Assembly: GCA_903896915.1 (NCBI GenBank)
Contig: CAITZN010000703.1
Location: forward strand, 1-9,905
From: an uncultured bacterium
GTDB lineage: Bacteria; Desulfobacterota; Desulfobulbia; Desulfobulbales; Desulfobulbaceae
Length of the DNA: 9,905 nt
Reading direction: 5' to 3'
Shown: positions 1 through 7,035 of the stretch, in pieces
Layout: every line of letters begins with the position of its first letter
Numbering within the stretch: position 1 is the first letter of the stretch
The notes under the pieces: model-generated
The model's database searches: none
Told to the model about the DNA's origin: nothing
What the model saw: the letters and a program-made list of their open reading frames with translations, nothing else
Position numbers and translations under genes: made by a program

Positions 1-420
1 CGCTGGGCGTCCACTGGGGCTCGTGTGTCTGGACAAAATCAATCGGACGACCCTAAGGTCACGGAGGACAAACCGCAGTTTTTTGCTCTGAAAGGAACAG
101 TAACTAAGAAGAGTGGATTTCAGGCCCTATGGCTTAATGATCTCAAATACACCAAGACTGATCTCCCTGCATATGTGGTACCCCGCTCGCCTTTCTTTGC
201 CGGACAGATTCTGCTCCAGATGCCGGCAACAGGCAAGTCTTACCGGCTCCGGCCTGGACAGACACTCGATCTAACCACCGGCCGGATACGAGAAGCCTAT
301 GAACCGGCCCCCAAAGCTGCCACACCTAAGGCTCAATCGGCTGCGGAGCCAGCCCCATTGATCAAAGCGCCTGCCGGGCCTATCCCGGTTCCCGGGGGTT
401 ACGGCGCCCCGAAACCGTAG
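1..420 (+). CDS. Pilus/type II secretion-associated hypothetical protein, 5'-truncated
   Basis: The reading frame is open from the first base, so the gene almost certainly begins upstream; 139 residues are visible. A GTG at 25 could start a shorter form but has no convincing ribosome site, and the frame before it is open. The visible part has a compact domain (about residues 30-100) with a KGTVTKKSG segment, then ALWLND, and later RLRPGQTLDLTTGR. This is a beta-rich pattern I associate with small periplasmic accessory proteins of pilus and type II secretion clusters (loosely GspB/GspC C-terminal or MshK-like). The last ~40 residues are rich in Ala, Pro and Lys and end in a Gly/Pro-rich GGYGAPKP, probably a disordered tail. 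It ends 19 bases before a pilin-like gene on the same strand, so it is probably in the same operon. Seen: frame, tail, neighbours. Inferred: role. No specific family is assigned. Confidence 0.72.
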   Translation, partial: RWASTGARVSGQNQSDDPKVTEDKPQFFALKGTVTKKSGFQALWLNDLKYTKTDLPAYVVPRSPFFAGQILLQMPATGKSYRLRPGQTLDLTTGRIREAYEPAPKAATPKAQSAAEPAPLIKAPAGPIPVPGGYGAPKP

Positions 421-439
421 CAGACCCCACAGAGGCACC

Positions 440-1423
440 ATGGCCAAAAATAGCTTTTCCCTAAGAATCTTTTGCTCCCAGCGCGGGGCGGCTCTGTTGA
501 TCATGATGCTGATCCTGGTCATGGGCACCATGGGGGTTCTGCTCAAGGGCTTCAGCGCCAGAAAGGCGCAACTGCGCCAGGATGCGGCCACCTCCGAGGC
601 CCTCTCCCAGGCGAAGGAGGCGCTGATCGCCTATGCGGTGATGTATGCCGACAATTATCCGCCAACAGGAGCGGGACCCGCTCACCTGATGTGCCCGGAT
701 ACCGATGCACCGGCATTCGACGTCAACGGGGTGCCCCTCCCGCCTTACGGGGCGCCTAATGCACCGTGCGGTCCGAATGCAATTGGCCGTCTGCCCCACT
801 CGATCACGCTGCCTTCGGGGAATATCTTTCCTCTTACCGATCATGGTTCTGGTGTCGATCAACAATTCTGGTATGCTGTGGCCAATGCCTTTGTTGCCAC
901 GCCCAATGCGGGGGTCAACAATACACTCAACAGCACAACACCCGGCACCCTGACCCTTGATGGCCAAGGCGATATTGCTGCAGTTCTCATCGCCCCCGGT
1001 CCGGCCTTGAACGGTCAGACCCGTCCCAGCCAGAACGCGGCCAACTATCTGGAAGCAGGCAATGTAGGTGGTTCCAATTTTGTGAGCAGCTATCCAGTAA
1101 ATCCAGCGAATTTCAATGACAGAATTTTGCCGATCCGGCGCAGCGAACTGATGCCGCTGGTCACGACCAAAGTCGCTGCTGAAATAAAAAAACACCTTGA
1201 TACCTATCATACCGCCAACGGCGCCTATCCTGCCGACCAGGCGACGTTGGCAGGCGCACTCGCCGGAGCGCCGCAGTGGCTCACTACTAACAACTGGCTG
1301 GCGACCACGGCCTACGCACAAATATCCAGCGATCGTGCCGCCCTTGTTTTTTCCGGATGCGGAATAACCTACACCCTGACTTTCGGTACCACTACGATCA
1401 GTCGGAGCCAACCCCGCTGTTAA
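440..1423 (+). CDS. Large pilin-like (PilX/GspK-style) minor pilin candidate
   Basis: A 327-aa protein. A short basic N-terminus ends in Gln-Arg-Gly (residues 14-16), followed by a hydrophobic helix (about 17-35) and then an amphipathic helix rich in Ala, Gln and Lys, the layout of a type IV pilin or pseudopilin. Cleavage after Gly16 is likely, but the mature protein has no Glu at +5, as in GspK and some PilX-type minor pilins. The globular part has Cys85 (MCPDTD) and Cys110 (APCGPN), then a GRLP motif and a FWYAVANAF segment. Cys307 and Cys327 (the last residue) could form a C-terminal disulfide loop. The start follows an AGAGG site four bases before the ATG. The gene sits 11 bases upstream of a classical pseudopilin with a similar YA..CP..C layout. 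It probably forms part of a pilus or pseudopilus tip in the periplasm. Family membership is by recognition; the exact system is unknown. Confidence 0.82.
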   Translation: MAKNSFSLRIFCSQRGAALLIMMLILVMGTMGVLLKGFSARKAQLRQDAATSEALSQAKEALIAYAVMYADNYPPTGAGPAHLMCPDTDAPAFDVNGVPLPPYGAPNAPCGPNAIGRLPHSITLPSGNIFPLTDHGSGVDQQFWYAVANAFVATPNAGVNNTLNSTTPGTLTLDGQGDIAAVLIAPGPALNGQTRPSQNAANYLEAGNVGGSNFVSSYPVNPANFNDRILPIRRSELMPLVTTKVAAEIKKHLDTYHTANGAYPADQATLAGALAGAPQWLTTNNWLATTAYAQISSDRAALVFSGCGITYTLTFGTTTISRSQPRC

Positions 1424-1427
1424 GGAG
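1422..1427 (+). promoter_or_regulatory. Shine-Dalgarno AAGGAG that fixes the pseudopilin start
   Basis: AAGGAG overlaps the TAA stop of the upstream pilin gene and lies 7 bases before ATG 1435. It favours 1435 over an in-frame ATG at 1357 that lies inside the upstream gene. Starting at 1435 also puts the prepilin cleavage site where it belongs, after eight residues and a Gly. Confidence 0.85.
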
Positions 1428-1434
1428 AAGGTCT

Positions 1435-2163
1435 ATGAAGGCACCTAACAATATAGCCGGATTCACCCTCGTAGAAATGGCTATTGTTATGGTCATTATT
1501 TCTCTGATGCTGAGTGGGTTGATGATGTCCTTAAGCCAGACGACGGAAAATACCCGGCGCAGCGATGTCCAGGCCCAATTGGCTGAAATTACCGAGGCGC
1601 TCTATGGATACGCACAGGCAAACGGTCGCCTGCCCTGCCCGGCAATCCCGACCAGTAACGGCACGGAACTGCCGGTGGGAGGAGGAGCCTGTGCGCTCCA
1701 GCACGGGTTTGTCCCCTCTGCGACTCTGGGCCTCAGGGGAACAGTAAACGCCGATGGCCTGTTGCTTGATCCCTGGAATAATCCTTTGCGCTACACGGTG
1801 ACAACGGCCAACAGCAACGCCTTTACCACCACCAACCGAATGCAGACTTTAACCATGGCCGCTCTGACTCCGGATCTGCGTATCTGTCGTGAGGCGGCCT
1901 GCAGCAATGTGATTGCCAATACCATCCCGGTTGTCATTCTTTCCATGGGGAAAAACTGGCCTGATTTCACTTCGGCCGATGAGGTGGCAAATGCTGGCGA
2001 AACTACGGCGGGAGGCGGGCCGTCCGGAACCGTTTACCGGATAGCGAGCAACAGGGATTTTGTTTCAGCCGGTTACAATGAGACTGCTTTCGATGACCTG
2101 ATCACCTGGATTTCTCCCCATATCCTCTATGCCAGGATGATTACAGCTGGCAAATTGCCATGA
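1435..2163 (+). CDS. Type IV pilin-like/pseudopilin with prepilin cleavage site
   Basis: A 242-aa prepilin. A short N-terminus leads to Ala-Gly9, then Phe10-Thr-Leu-Val-Glu14, a canonical prepilin peptidase (PilD/GspO) site with Glu at +5, followed by a hydrophobic helix to about residue 33. The mature protein would be N-methylated and assembled into a pilus or pseudopilus from the inner membrane. After the helix come EALYGYA, then GRLPCPA (Cys68), Cys86, TLGL, and an LDPWNNPLRY block (111-120). Further on are a VILSMGKN motif (167-174), Cys151 and Cys156, and a C-terminal FDDLITW...AGKLP. I recognise this motif order as a proteobacterial family annotated only as prepilin-type N-terminal cleavage/methylation domain protein. 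The gene follows the E5-less pilin by 11 bases and overlaps the next gene by four bases (ATGA). Pilin-like character is near certain; the system it serves (pilus or type II secretion) is inferred. Confidence 0.9.
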   Translation: MKAPNNIAGFTLVEMAIVMVIISLMLSGLMMSLSQTTENTRRSDVQAQLAEITEALYGYAQANGRLPCPAIPTSNGTELPVGGGACALQHGFVPSATLGLRGTVNADGLLLDPWNNPLRYTVTTANSNAFTTTNRMQTLTMAALTPDLRICREAACSNVIANTIPVVILSMGKNWPDFTSADEVANAGETTAGGGPSGTVYRIASNRDFVSAGYNETAFDDLITWISPHILYARMITAGKLP

Positions 2164-2378
2164 AACCGGACCCGACCTTTGAACAAATCCAGCGGCGCCG
2201 CTTCATCCGGCGTCGCATAACCCTTATCCTGGCACTGCTGTTTGTCGGTTCAGGATATGTGGTTCTGGCCATCCCTCCGGACACCCCGATGAATACTGTA
2301 ATTCCACGAGGTTTTATCGGGATAGGGTTATTACTCGCTGGCCTTTTCTGTGCCATGCTCAACCGTACGACGCACTGA
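2160..2378 (+). CDS. Small two-helix membrane protein, last gene of the pilin operon
   Basis: A 72-aa protein whose ATG overlaps the pseudopilin TGA (ATGA), so it is probably translated by coupling; there is no separate Shine-Dalgarno site. The N-terminus is strongly basic (RRRFIRRR, about 12-19). Two hydrophobic segments follow (about 19-37 and 50-67) with a Pro-rich connector between them (PPDTPMNTVIP) that contains no conserved catalytic motif. Positive-inside logic places the N-terminus in the cytoplasm and the short loop in the periplasm. I do not recognise a family. Its position suggests an inner-membrane accessory to the pilin pair, but this is inference from overlap alone. The open frame, coupling and membrane pattern make it a likely real gene. 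Confidence 0.68.
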   Translation: MKPDPTFEQIQRRRFIRRRITLILALLFVGSGYVVLAIPPDTPMNTVIPRGFIGIGLLLAGLFCAMLNRTTH

Positions 2379-2422
2379 GCAATCTCAACATTTCCACCAA
2401 AAACCCGAAATTGGGCCATCTC

Positions 2423-2451
2423 CCGCCTGCAGCCTTTGGAGGCCGGTTTTT
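2423..2451 (+). terminator. Candidate rho-independent terminator after the pilin operon
   Basis: CCGCCT (2423-2428) can pair with AGGCCGG (2440-2446) with one bulged C and an 11-nt loop. A smaller alternative is GCCT (2432-2435) with AGGC (2440-2443). Five Ts follow directly (2447-2451). The stem is short, so the call is moderate. The place is right: 45 bases after the last pilin-operon stop and before the glgP promoter. Confidence 0.42.
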
Positions 2452-2515
2452 CATTACGGAATCCAACATGCGGGAGGTTGACGCAGAGAATTGCAGGCGC
2501 AAAGACAAACCCCAT

Positions 2516-2544
2516 TTGCCTGCTCGATTTTAATACGCTACAAT
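2516..2544 (+). promoter_or_regulatory. Sigma70-like promoter for glgP
   Basis: A -35 TTGCCT (2516-2521) and -10 TACAAT (2539-2544) are separated by exactly 17 bases. Transcription would start near 2551, giving a leader of about 57 bases before the glgP ATG. The intervening DNA is AT-rich and contains a TTTCGAAA palindrome just after the predicted start. Judged by eye against the consensus. Confidence 0.6.
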
Positions 2545-2607
2545 ACAAATATCGTTTCGAAAAAAATCACTAAGCGTCAACATTGAGCAGCCCTCTGGAG
2601 GCTTTTT

Positions 2608-5094
2608 ATGGATCAGCACGCAGAAACCTCGACCATCAACGCCTACAACTCCATTTTCCAGAGCACCGGGGTGGAGCAGTTCAAACAGTGCATCCATCAC
2701 CACCTGATGAGTTTCCAGGGCCGCGATCCCGACCGGGCCGGTGACCCAGATGTCTATCGGGCACTTTCCTACGCTCTGCGCGACGTCCTGATGGAAAAAT
2801 GGATCAAGACCCAGAAGACCTTCTATGCCGGCAAGATGAAACGGGTCTATTACCTCTCCCTCGAATTCCTGGTCGGCCGCTCGCTCGGCAACGCCATCAT
2901 CAACATGGGTTTGATGGATGAGGTCACCCAGGCCTTGGAACAGTTGGGGTACGATCTGGAAACCCTTCGTGAATGCGAAGAGGACGCAGCTCTCGGCAAT
3001 GGCGGCCTGGGGCGACTCGCTTCCTGCTTCATGGATTCCATCGCCACCATGAAGATCCCGGCCTACGGCTACGGTATCCGTTACGATTTCGGCCTGTTCA
3101 ATCAGAAAATCGTGGACGGCTACCAGGTCGAAACTCCGGACAGTTGGCTGCGGCTCGGCTCACCCTGGATGTACGAACGGACCTCCTTCATGTATCCGGT
3201 CCAATTTTACGGCCACGTTACCACCACCATTGATGAGAACGGCTGCTACCGAGCCAGCTGGACCGACTCCGAGGTCGTCATGGCCATGGCCTGTGACATG
3301 CTGGTGCCAGGGTTCAACAACGATCACGTCATTAACATGCGTCTGTGGCGCGCCAAAGCCTCGCGGGAGTTGGATCTCCGCTCCTTCAACGCTGGCGATT
3401 ACATCAGTGCCGTAGAGAGCAAGGTCAAATCGGAAACCATCTCCAAGGTGCTCTATCCCAGCGATGATATCAGCGTAGGCCAGGAACTGCGCCTCAAGCA
3501 GCAGTATTTCTTTGTGGCCGCCACCTTCCAGGATATCCTCCGCCGCTACCGTAAGGAAAACACAACCTTCGACGATTTCCCTAACCAGGTGGCGGTGCAG
3601 CTCAACGACACCCATCCCGCCATCGCCATCCCCGAGCTGATGCGCATCTTCCTTGATCTAGAGGGCTTGAGCTGGGAGGTAGCCTGGAATTTATCCGTCC
3701 GAACCTTTGCCTACACTAACCACACCCTCATGCCCGAGGCCCTCGAAACCTGGCCGGTGGATATGCTCGGCCAGGTACTACCACGGCATCTGGAGATCAT
3801 CTACGAAATCAACCGCCGTTTCCTGGCAGAGGTTGCCACCCTTTATCCGGGCAACACTCGCAAACTGCAGGAGATGTCCCTCATTGACGAAAGTTCGGGA
3901 CGCCGGGTGCGCATGGCCAATCTTGCCATAATCGGCAGCCATTCGGTGAATGGGGTCGCGGCCCTCCATTCTGAGCTGCTGAAAACCTTCCTGTTCCGCA
4001 ACTTCCATGAGATGTATCCAGACAAAATTAACTCCAAAACCAACGGCATCACGCCCCGCCGCTGGCTACTTAAATGCAACCAGAGGCTCGCTCGTCTCAT
4101 CGGCGACAAAATCGGTTACGACTGGGTTGTTGACCTCGACAAACTTCGAGCCCTCGAACAGTTCAGCGACGATCCGGCATTTCATCAAGAATGGCAGGCG
4201 GTAAAACTGGCCAACAAAAAGCGGTTGGCTAATATCATTGCCTCAACCTGCGACATCATCGTGGACCCGACCTCCCTGTTCGACATCCATGTCAAACGAA
4301 TCCACGAATACAAACGACAGCTGCTCAATGTGCTACACGTCATCCGCCTGTACCACCGGATGATCACCCGGCCTGACGAGCCGGTAACCCCGCGCACCAT
4401 CATTTTCGCAGGCAAAGCCGCGCCCTCCTATCACCGAGCCAAGCTTATCATCAAGCTGATCAACTCGGTCGGCGAGGTCGTCAACAGCGACCCCCGGGTC
4501 GGAGACCGCCTGAAAGTGGTTTTTATCCCCAACTACTGCGTGTCGCTGGCGGAACGGATCATCCCTGCTGCTGATCTCTCCGAGCAGATATCGACCGCTG
4601 GCACCGAGGCCTCCGGCACCGGCAATATGAAATTCGCCCTCAACGGCGCCCTGACCATCGGCACTCTTGATGGCGCCAATATTGAAATCCGCGAAGAAGT
4701 TGGGGAAGAAAATATCTTTATTTTTGGCATGACCGCGGAAGAAGCCGCTTACGAGAAAAAATGCAAATCACGAAAACCCTACCAGATTTACGAAAACAAC
4801 CCTGATGTCCGCGACATTATTGATTCCATCGCGGGCGGCGCCTTCAGCAATGGTGACACTGAACTCTTTCGGCCACTGGTCAACGACTTGCTCAGCGAGA
4901 ATGACCCCTACCTGCTCCTGTCCGATCTTGAATCCTACCTGCAATGCCAGCAACTGGTTGGCAGAGTCTATGCTGATCAAAGCACCTGGGTAAAAAAATC
5001 GATCCTGAATGTGGCACGGATGGGCAAATTCTCCAGCGACCGGACCATTAAGGAGTATGCGGAGGAAATATGGGGGGTGAAAACAGGAGAATAA
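2608..5094 (+). CDS. glgP: Glycogen/starch (alpha-glucan) phosphorylase
   Basis: An 828-aa cytoplasmic enzyme, full length for the GT35 family. It removes terminal glucose from alpha-1,4-glucan using phosphate and releases glucose-1-phosphate for glycolysis. Visible hallmarks are the EFLVGRSLGN segment near residue 88, the glycine loop LGNGGLGRLA (129-138), YGIRYDFGLF and the ETPDSWL stretch after it. There follow KINSKTNGITPRRW (473-486), VKRIHEYKRQLLN (562-574) with phosphate/PLP-site residues, and EASGTGNMKFALNGA, whose Lys675 should carry pyridoxal phosphate. The start is supported by TGGAGG six bases before the ATG. No N-terminal extension with a eukaryotic-type phosphorylation site is evident. 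The gene has its own promoter, stands alone on its strand between the pilin block and convergent orn, and is not co-transcribed with other glycogen genes here. The family is certain; preference for glycogen over maltodextrin (GlgP versus MalP) cannot be decided from sequence alone. Confidence 0.97.
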   Translation: MDQHAETSTINAYNSIFQSTGVEQFKQCIHHHLMSFQGRDPDRAGDPDVYRALSYALRDVLMEKWIKTQKTFYAGKMKRVYYLSLEFLVGRSLGNAIINMGLMDEVTQALEQLGYDLETLRECEEDAALGNGGLGRLASCFMDSIATMKIPAYGYGIRYDFGLFNQKIVDGYQVETPDSWLRLGSPWMYERTSFMYPVQFYGHVTTTIDENGCYRASWTDSEVVMAMACDMLVPGFNNDHVINMRLWRAKASRELDLRSFNAGDYISAVESKVKSETISKVLYPSDDISVGQELRLKQQYFFVAATFQDILRRYRKENTTFDDFPNQVAVQLNDTHPAIAIPELMRIFLDLEGLSWEVAWNLSVRTFAYTNHTLMPEALETWPVDMLGQVLPRHLEIIYEINRRFLAEVATLYPGNTRKLQEMSLIDESSGRRVRMANLAIIGSHSVNGVAALHSELLKTFLFRNFHEMYPDKINSKTNGITPRRWLLKCNQRLARLIGDKIGYDWVVDLDKLRALEQFSDDPAFHQEWQAVKLANKKRLANIIASTCDIIVDPTSLFDIHVKRIHEYKRQLLNVLHVIRLYHRMITRPDEPVTPRTIIFAGKAAPSYHRAKLIIKLINSVGEVVNSDPRVGDRLKVVFIPNYCVSLAERIIPAADLSEQISTAGTEASGTGNMKFALNGALTIGTLDGANIEIREEVGEENIFIFGMTAEEAAYEKKCKSRKPYQIYENNPDVRDIIDSIAGGAFSNGDTELFRPLVNDLLSENDPYLLLSDLESYLQCQQLVGRVYADQSTWVKKSILNVARMGKFSSDRTIKEYAEEIWGVKTGE

Positions 5095-5110
5095 GACAGG
5101 GCAGGGTTTA

Positions 5111-5147
5111 AGTCTGTAGGAAGACAACCAATCCCCCCCTACAGGCT
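5111..5147. terminator. Hairpin between convergent glgP and orn, possible bidirectional terminator
   Basis: AGTCTGTAGG (5111-5120) pairs with CCTACAGGCT (5138-5147), a 10-bp stem with one G-U pair and a 17-nt loop holding a run of seven Cs. It sits in the 71-base gap between the two convergent stop codons, where a shared terminator is expected. Neither side has a T-run, so intrinsic termination is doubtful and it may instead protect 3' ends. Confidence 0.45.
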
Positions 5148-5165
5148 CAACAACTTGATCAGCTA

Positions 5166-5711
5166 TCACTTCTTAATGAAGTTGTCGCCGTAATGTTTGA
5201 GCTCAGCTATCGATTCCCGAATATCAGCCAGGGCCAGATGCTGGCATTCCTTGTCGAACTTCGCAAGGCCTGGAGCCCAGCGTAGCGCCAGTTCTTTGAG
5301 GGTGCTGACATCGATATTGCGGTAATGGAAATAATGCTCCAACTCCGGCATGTAGTGGGCGAGAAAGCGCCGGTCATGCCAGACTGAGTTGCCGCACAAG
5401 GGCGATATCCGGTCTCCCACCCACTGCTTGAGAAAGGATAGGGTTTCCAGTTCCGCCTGACGGCAAGTATAAGTACTCTTCTGGACCCGCTCGATCAACC
5501 CCGACTGCCGATGTTGGTCGATATTCCAACGGTCCATGGCCGCCAAAACCTCTTCCGGCTGATGAATGGCGAGGACCGGTCCGTCGGCAAGGATCTCCAA
5601 CTGGGAGTTGGTGATAACCGTCGCCACTTCCAGGATCTTATCTGTAGAGGGATTCAACCCGGTCATTTCCAGGTCAATCCACACCAGATTGCCATCATCT
5701 TTCATAGACAT
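5166..5711 (-). CDS. orn: Oligoribonuclease, DEDDh 3'-5' exoribonuclease
   Basis: A 181-aa protein, the usual Orn length. It degrades very short RNAs, especially dinucleotides such as pGpG from cyclic-di-GMP turnover, to mononucleotides in the cytoplasm. The DEDDh catalytic set is complete. WIDLEMTGL gives Asp13 and Glu15, [12 protein letters not shown] gives Asp113, and [11 protein letters not shown] gives His158 and Asp163. The conserved [13 protein letters not shown] block is at 129-141. The chosen ATG (5711) follows AAAGGA by four bases. A second in-frame ATG two codons later (5705) would have a spacing of ten and is an equally possible start. The gene lies 225 bases downstream of fba on the same strand, with a candidate promoter and palindrome in the gap, so it may be transcribed separately. 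It converges on glgP. The identification is very secure. Confidence 0.96.
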   Translation of the reverse strand: MSMKDDGNLVWIDLEMTGLNPSTDKILEVATVITNSQLEILADGPVLAIHQPEEVLAAMDRWNIDQHRQSGLIERVQKSTYTCRQAELETLSFLKQWVGDRISPLCGNSVWHDRRFLAHYMPELEHYFHYRNIDVSTLKELALRWAPGLAKFDKECQHLALADIRESIAELKHYGDNFIKK

Positions 5712-5800
5712 CCAATCCTTTCAGGCCTGACGAGCTCCGACATTCATTGTCACTGCTCTTCCGGCAAGCACTGTATCCCCGCCTGCCGCATCGTGTTCCA

Positions 5801-5817
5801 GACGGTGAATCACCGTC
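5801..5817. repeat. 17-bp palindrome (8-1-8) upstream of orn
   Basis: GACGGTGA and TCACCGTC flank one central base, giving perfect 8-bp arms. It lies 90 bases before the orn start, just downstream of a weak promoter candidate on the same strand. It could be an operator for a dimeric regulator. A tight hairpin in the leader RNA is also possible (7-bp stem, 3-nt loop). It is too short and lacks the T-run of an intrinsic terminator. Confidence 0.6.
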
Positions 5818-5827
5818 CTTCTCTAGC

Positions 5828-5856
5828 ATTGGACCACAGCTTTTTCCCCAGTTCAA
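5828..5856 (-). promoter_or_regulatory. Weak candidate promoter for orn
   Basis: On the minus strand, TTGAAC (5856-5851) and TCCAAT (5833-5828) are 17 bases apart, matching sigma70 boxes at four or more of six positions each. The predicted start near 5821 places the 17-bp palindrome immediately downstream. Judged by eye only; orn could also be read from the fba transcript. Confidence 0.28.
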
Positions 5857-5872
5857 CCTTTTTCCCGGTTGC

Positions 5873-5900
5873 GTGCCCTTTGAACGCAAAACGAGGGCAC
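5873..5900. repeat. Inverted repeat just downstream of fba
   Basis: GTGCCCT (5873-5879) and AGGGCAC (5894-5900) form a 7-bp stem with a 14-nt loop, 37 bases after the fba stop on the minus strand. No T-run follows on either strand. It may stabilise the fba mRNA end or be a rho-dependent stop region; I cannot call it an intrinsic terminator. Confidence 0.4.
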
Positions 5901-5936
5901 ATTCCAGGCCGCACACAACTCAACTCGCAGAAAAGG

Positions 5937-6917
5937 TTATTTGACCCGCCCGGCACTGCCCAGAACCGTGGTATTTTTGTGAATTACCATGGCAATCAGT
6001 TCGTCACGCGCCGCTCCAAGATATTTCCTCGGATCGAATTCTCCCGGTTTTTCAGTAAAAATTTTACGGATAATGGCGGTCATGGCCAGGCGGCCATCAC
6101 TGTCGATGTTCACCTTGCAAACTGCCGAGGCTGCAGCCCTTCGCAACTGTTCTTCCGGAATCCCGGCGGTGTTGTCCATCCTGCCACCATAACGGTTAAT
6201 CATCTCCACATGGGCGAGAGTTACTGAAGAGGCCCCGTGCAGGACGATGGGGAAACCGGGCACCAGTTGTTCGATCTCATCCAGAATGTCAAAACGCAGA
6301 GGCGGTGGTTCCTGACCGGGCTGCAATTTAAACTTAAAGGCACCGTGCGAAGTACCGATGGAAATGGCCAGACTGTCAACTCCGGTCTCACGCAAAAACC
6401 GTTCGACCTCCTCGGGTCGTGTGTATGAAGATTTCTCGGCACTCACCTCGTCCTCAATCCCGGCAAGCACGCCGAGTTCGGCCTCTACCGTCACCTCATG
6501 GGCATGGGCGTACTCGACCACCTTCTTGGTCAGGGCAACGTTATCGGCAAAAGAATGATGCGAAGCATCGATCATCACCGAGGAAAAACCAGAATCTATA
6601 CAATCCTTGGCCAGTTCAAAATTGGAGCCGTGATCGAGATGGAGGGCGATGGGCACAGCAGTGCCGGTTTCCTTGGCCAGTTCGACCGCAGCCGCCGCCA
6701 TATGCGGCAGAAAAGCAGTACCTATATAGCTGCGGGCACTACCCGACACCTGGATGATCACCGGCGATGCGGATTGGGAGCAGCCGATGACGATGGCTTG
6801 CAACTGTTCCATATTGTTGAAATTGTAGGCAGGGACCGCAAACTGCTCCTGCATCGCCTGCTGAAACATAGCCTTGGTATTGACCAGCCCGAGTTCGGAA
6901 AAATGGCATTTTTTCAT
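5937..6917 (-). CDS. fba: Class II fructose-bisphosphate (ketose-bisphosphate) aldolase
   Basis: A 326-aa zinc-dependent aldolase that interconverts fructose-1,6-bisphosphate with dihydroxyacetone phosphate and glyceraldehyde-3-phosphate in the cytoplasm. After the N-terminal VPAYNFNN (28-35), HLDHG gives His93, Asp95 (catalytic) and His96 (zinc). Then come SVMIDASHH (113-121), EAELG with Glu147, and GTSHG with His191 and LHGASS with His228 (zinc ligands). VCKVNIDSDGR (266-276) matches the phosphate-binding Asn-x-Asp loop. ATG 6917 is preferred because GGAG lies nine bases before it; a TTG at 6932 would add five residues but overlaps that GGAG. The length is between the E. coli FbaA type and the shorter GatY/KbaY type. 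Some members act on tagatose- or other ketose-bisphosphates, but nothing nearby suggests such a pathway. It is divergent from the flavoprotein operon and may lead into orn. I see no clear promoter. Confidence 0.95.
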   Translation of the reverse strand: MKKCHFSELGLVNTKAMFQQAMQEQFAVPAYNFNNMEQLQAIVIGCSQSASPVIIQVSGSARSYIGTAFLPHMAAAAVELAKETGTAVPIALHLDHGSNFELAKDCIDSGFSSVMIDASHHSFADNVALTKKVVEYAHAHEVTVEAELGVLAGIEDEVSAEKSSYTRPEEVERFLRETGVDSLAISIGTSHGAFKFKLQPGQEPPPLRFDILDEIEQLVPGFPIVLHGASSVTLAHVEMINRYGGRMDNTAGIPEEQLRRAAASAVCKVNIDSDGRLAMTAIIRKIFTEKPGEFDPRKYLGAARDELIAMVIHKNTTVLGSAGRVK

Positions 6918-7035
6918 GGTGGAGTGCTCCAAAAGGAAGAAGGGATCCGTAAAAAATCCTTACAGCAGTCAAGCAACCGAGAAGATATTCCTGCGAACGC
7001 TTCTATTACGATACACCAAATCGAAGCAATGGTTG

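Noticed and set aside
461..1411. Long minus-strand open frame (316 aa) opposite the large pilin
   Set aside because: It mirrors almost exactly the plus-strand pilin gene, has no recognisable motif and is low in typical protein patterning; the plus frame has a pilin N-terminus and a ribosome site.
1357..1434. Upstream ATG extending the pseudopilin by 26 residues
   Set aside because: It lies inside the preceding gene, and would bury the prepilin cleavage site; ATG 1435 has AAGGAG at a 7-base spacing.
2141..2548. Minus-strand open frame (135 aa) opposite the 72-aa membrane protein
   Set aside because: It covers the glgP promoter region and the end of the pilin gene, has no motif, and competes with a coupled plus-strand gene.
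2590..2606. GCC/GGC hairpin with T-run over the glgP ribosome site, as an attenuator
   Set aside because: Only three paired bases form; GGAGG is simply the Shine-Dalgarno site.
3160..3615. Minus-strand open frame (151 aa) inside glgP
   Set aside because: Shadow of the conserved phosphorylase frame.
5511..6227. Plus-strand open frame (238 aa) across orn, the gap and fba
   Set aside because: It runs antisense to two securely identified enzymes and has no domain signal.
6918..6932. TTG start adding five residues to fba
   Set aside because: The GGAG ribosome site lies within this extension and is well spaced for ATG 6917.
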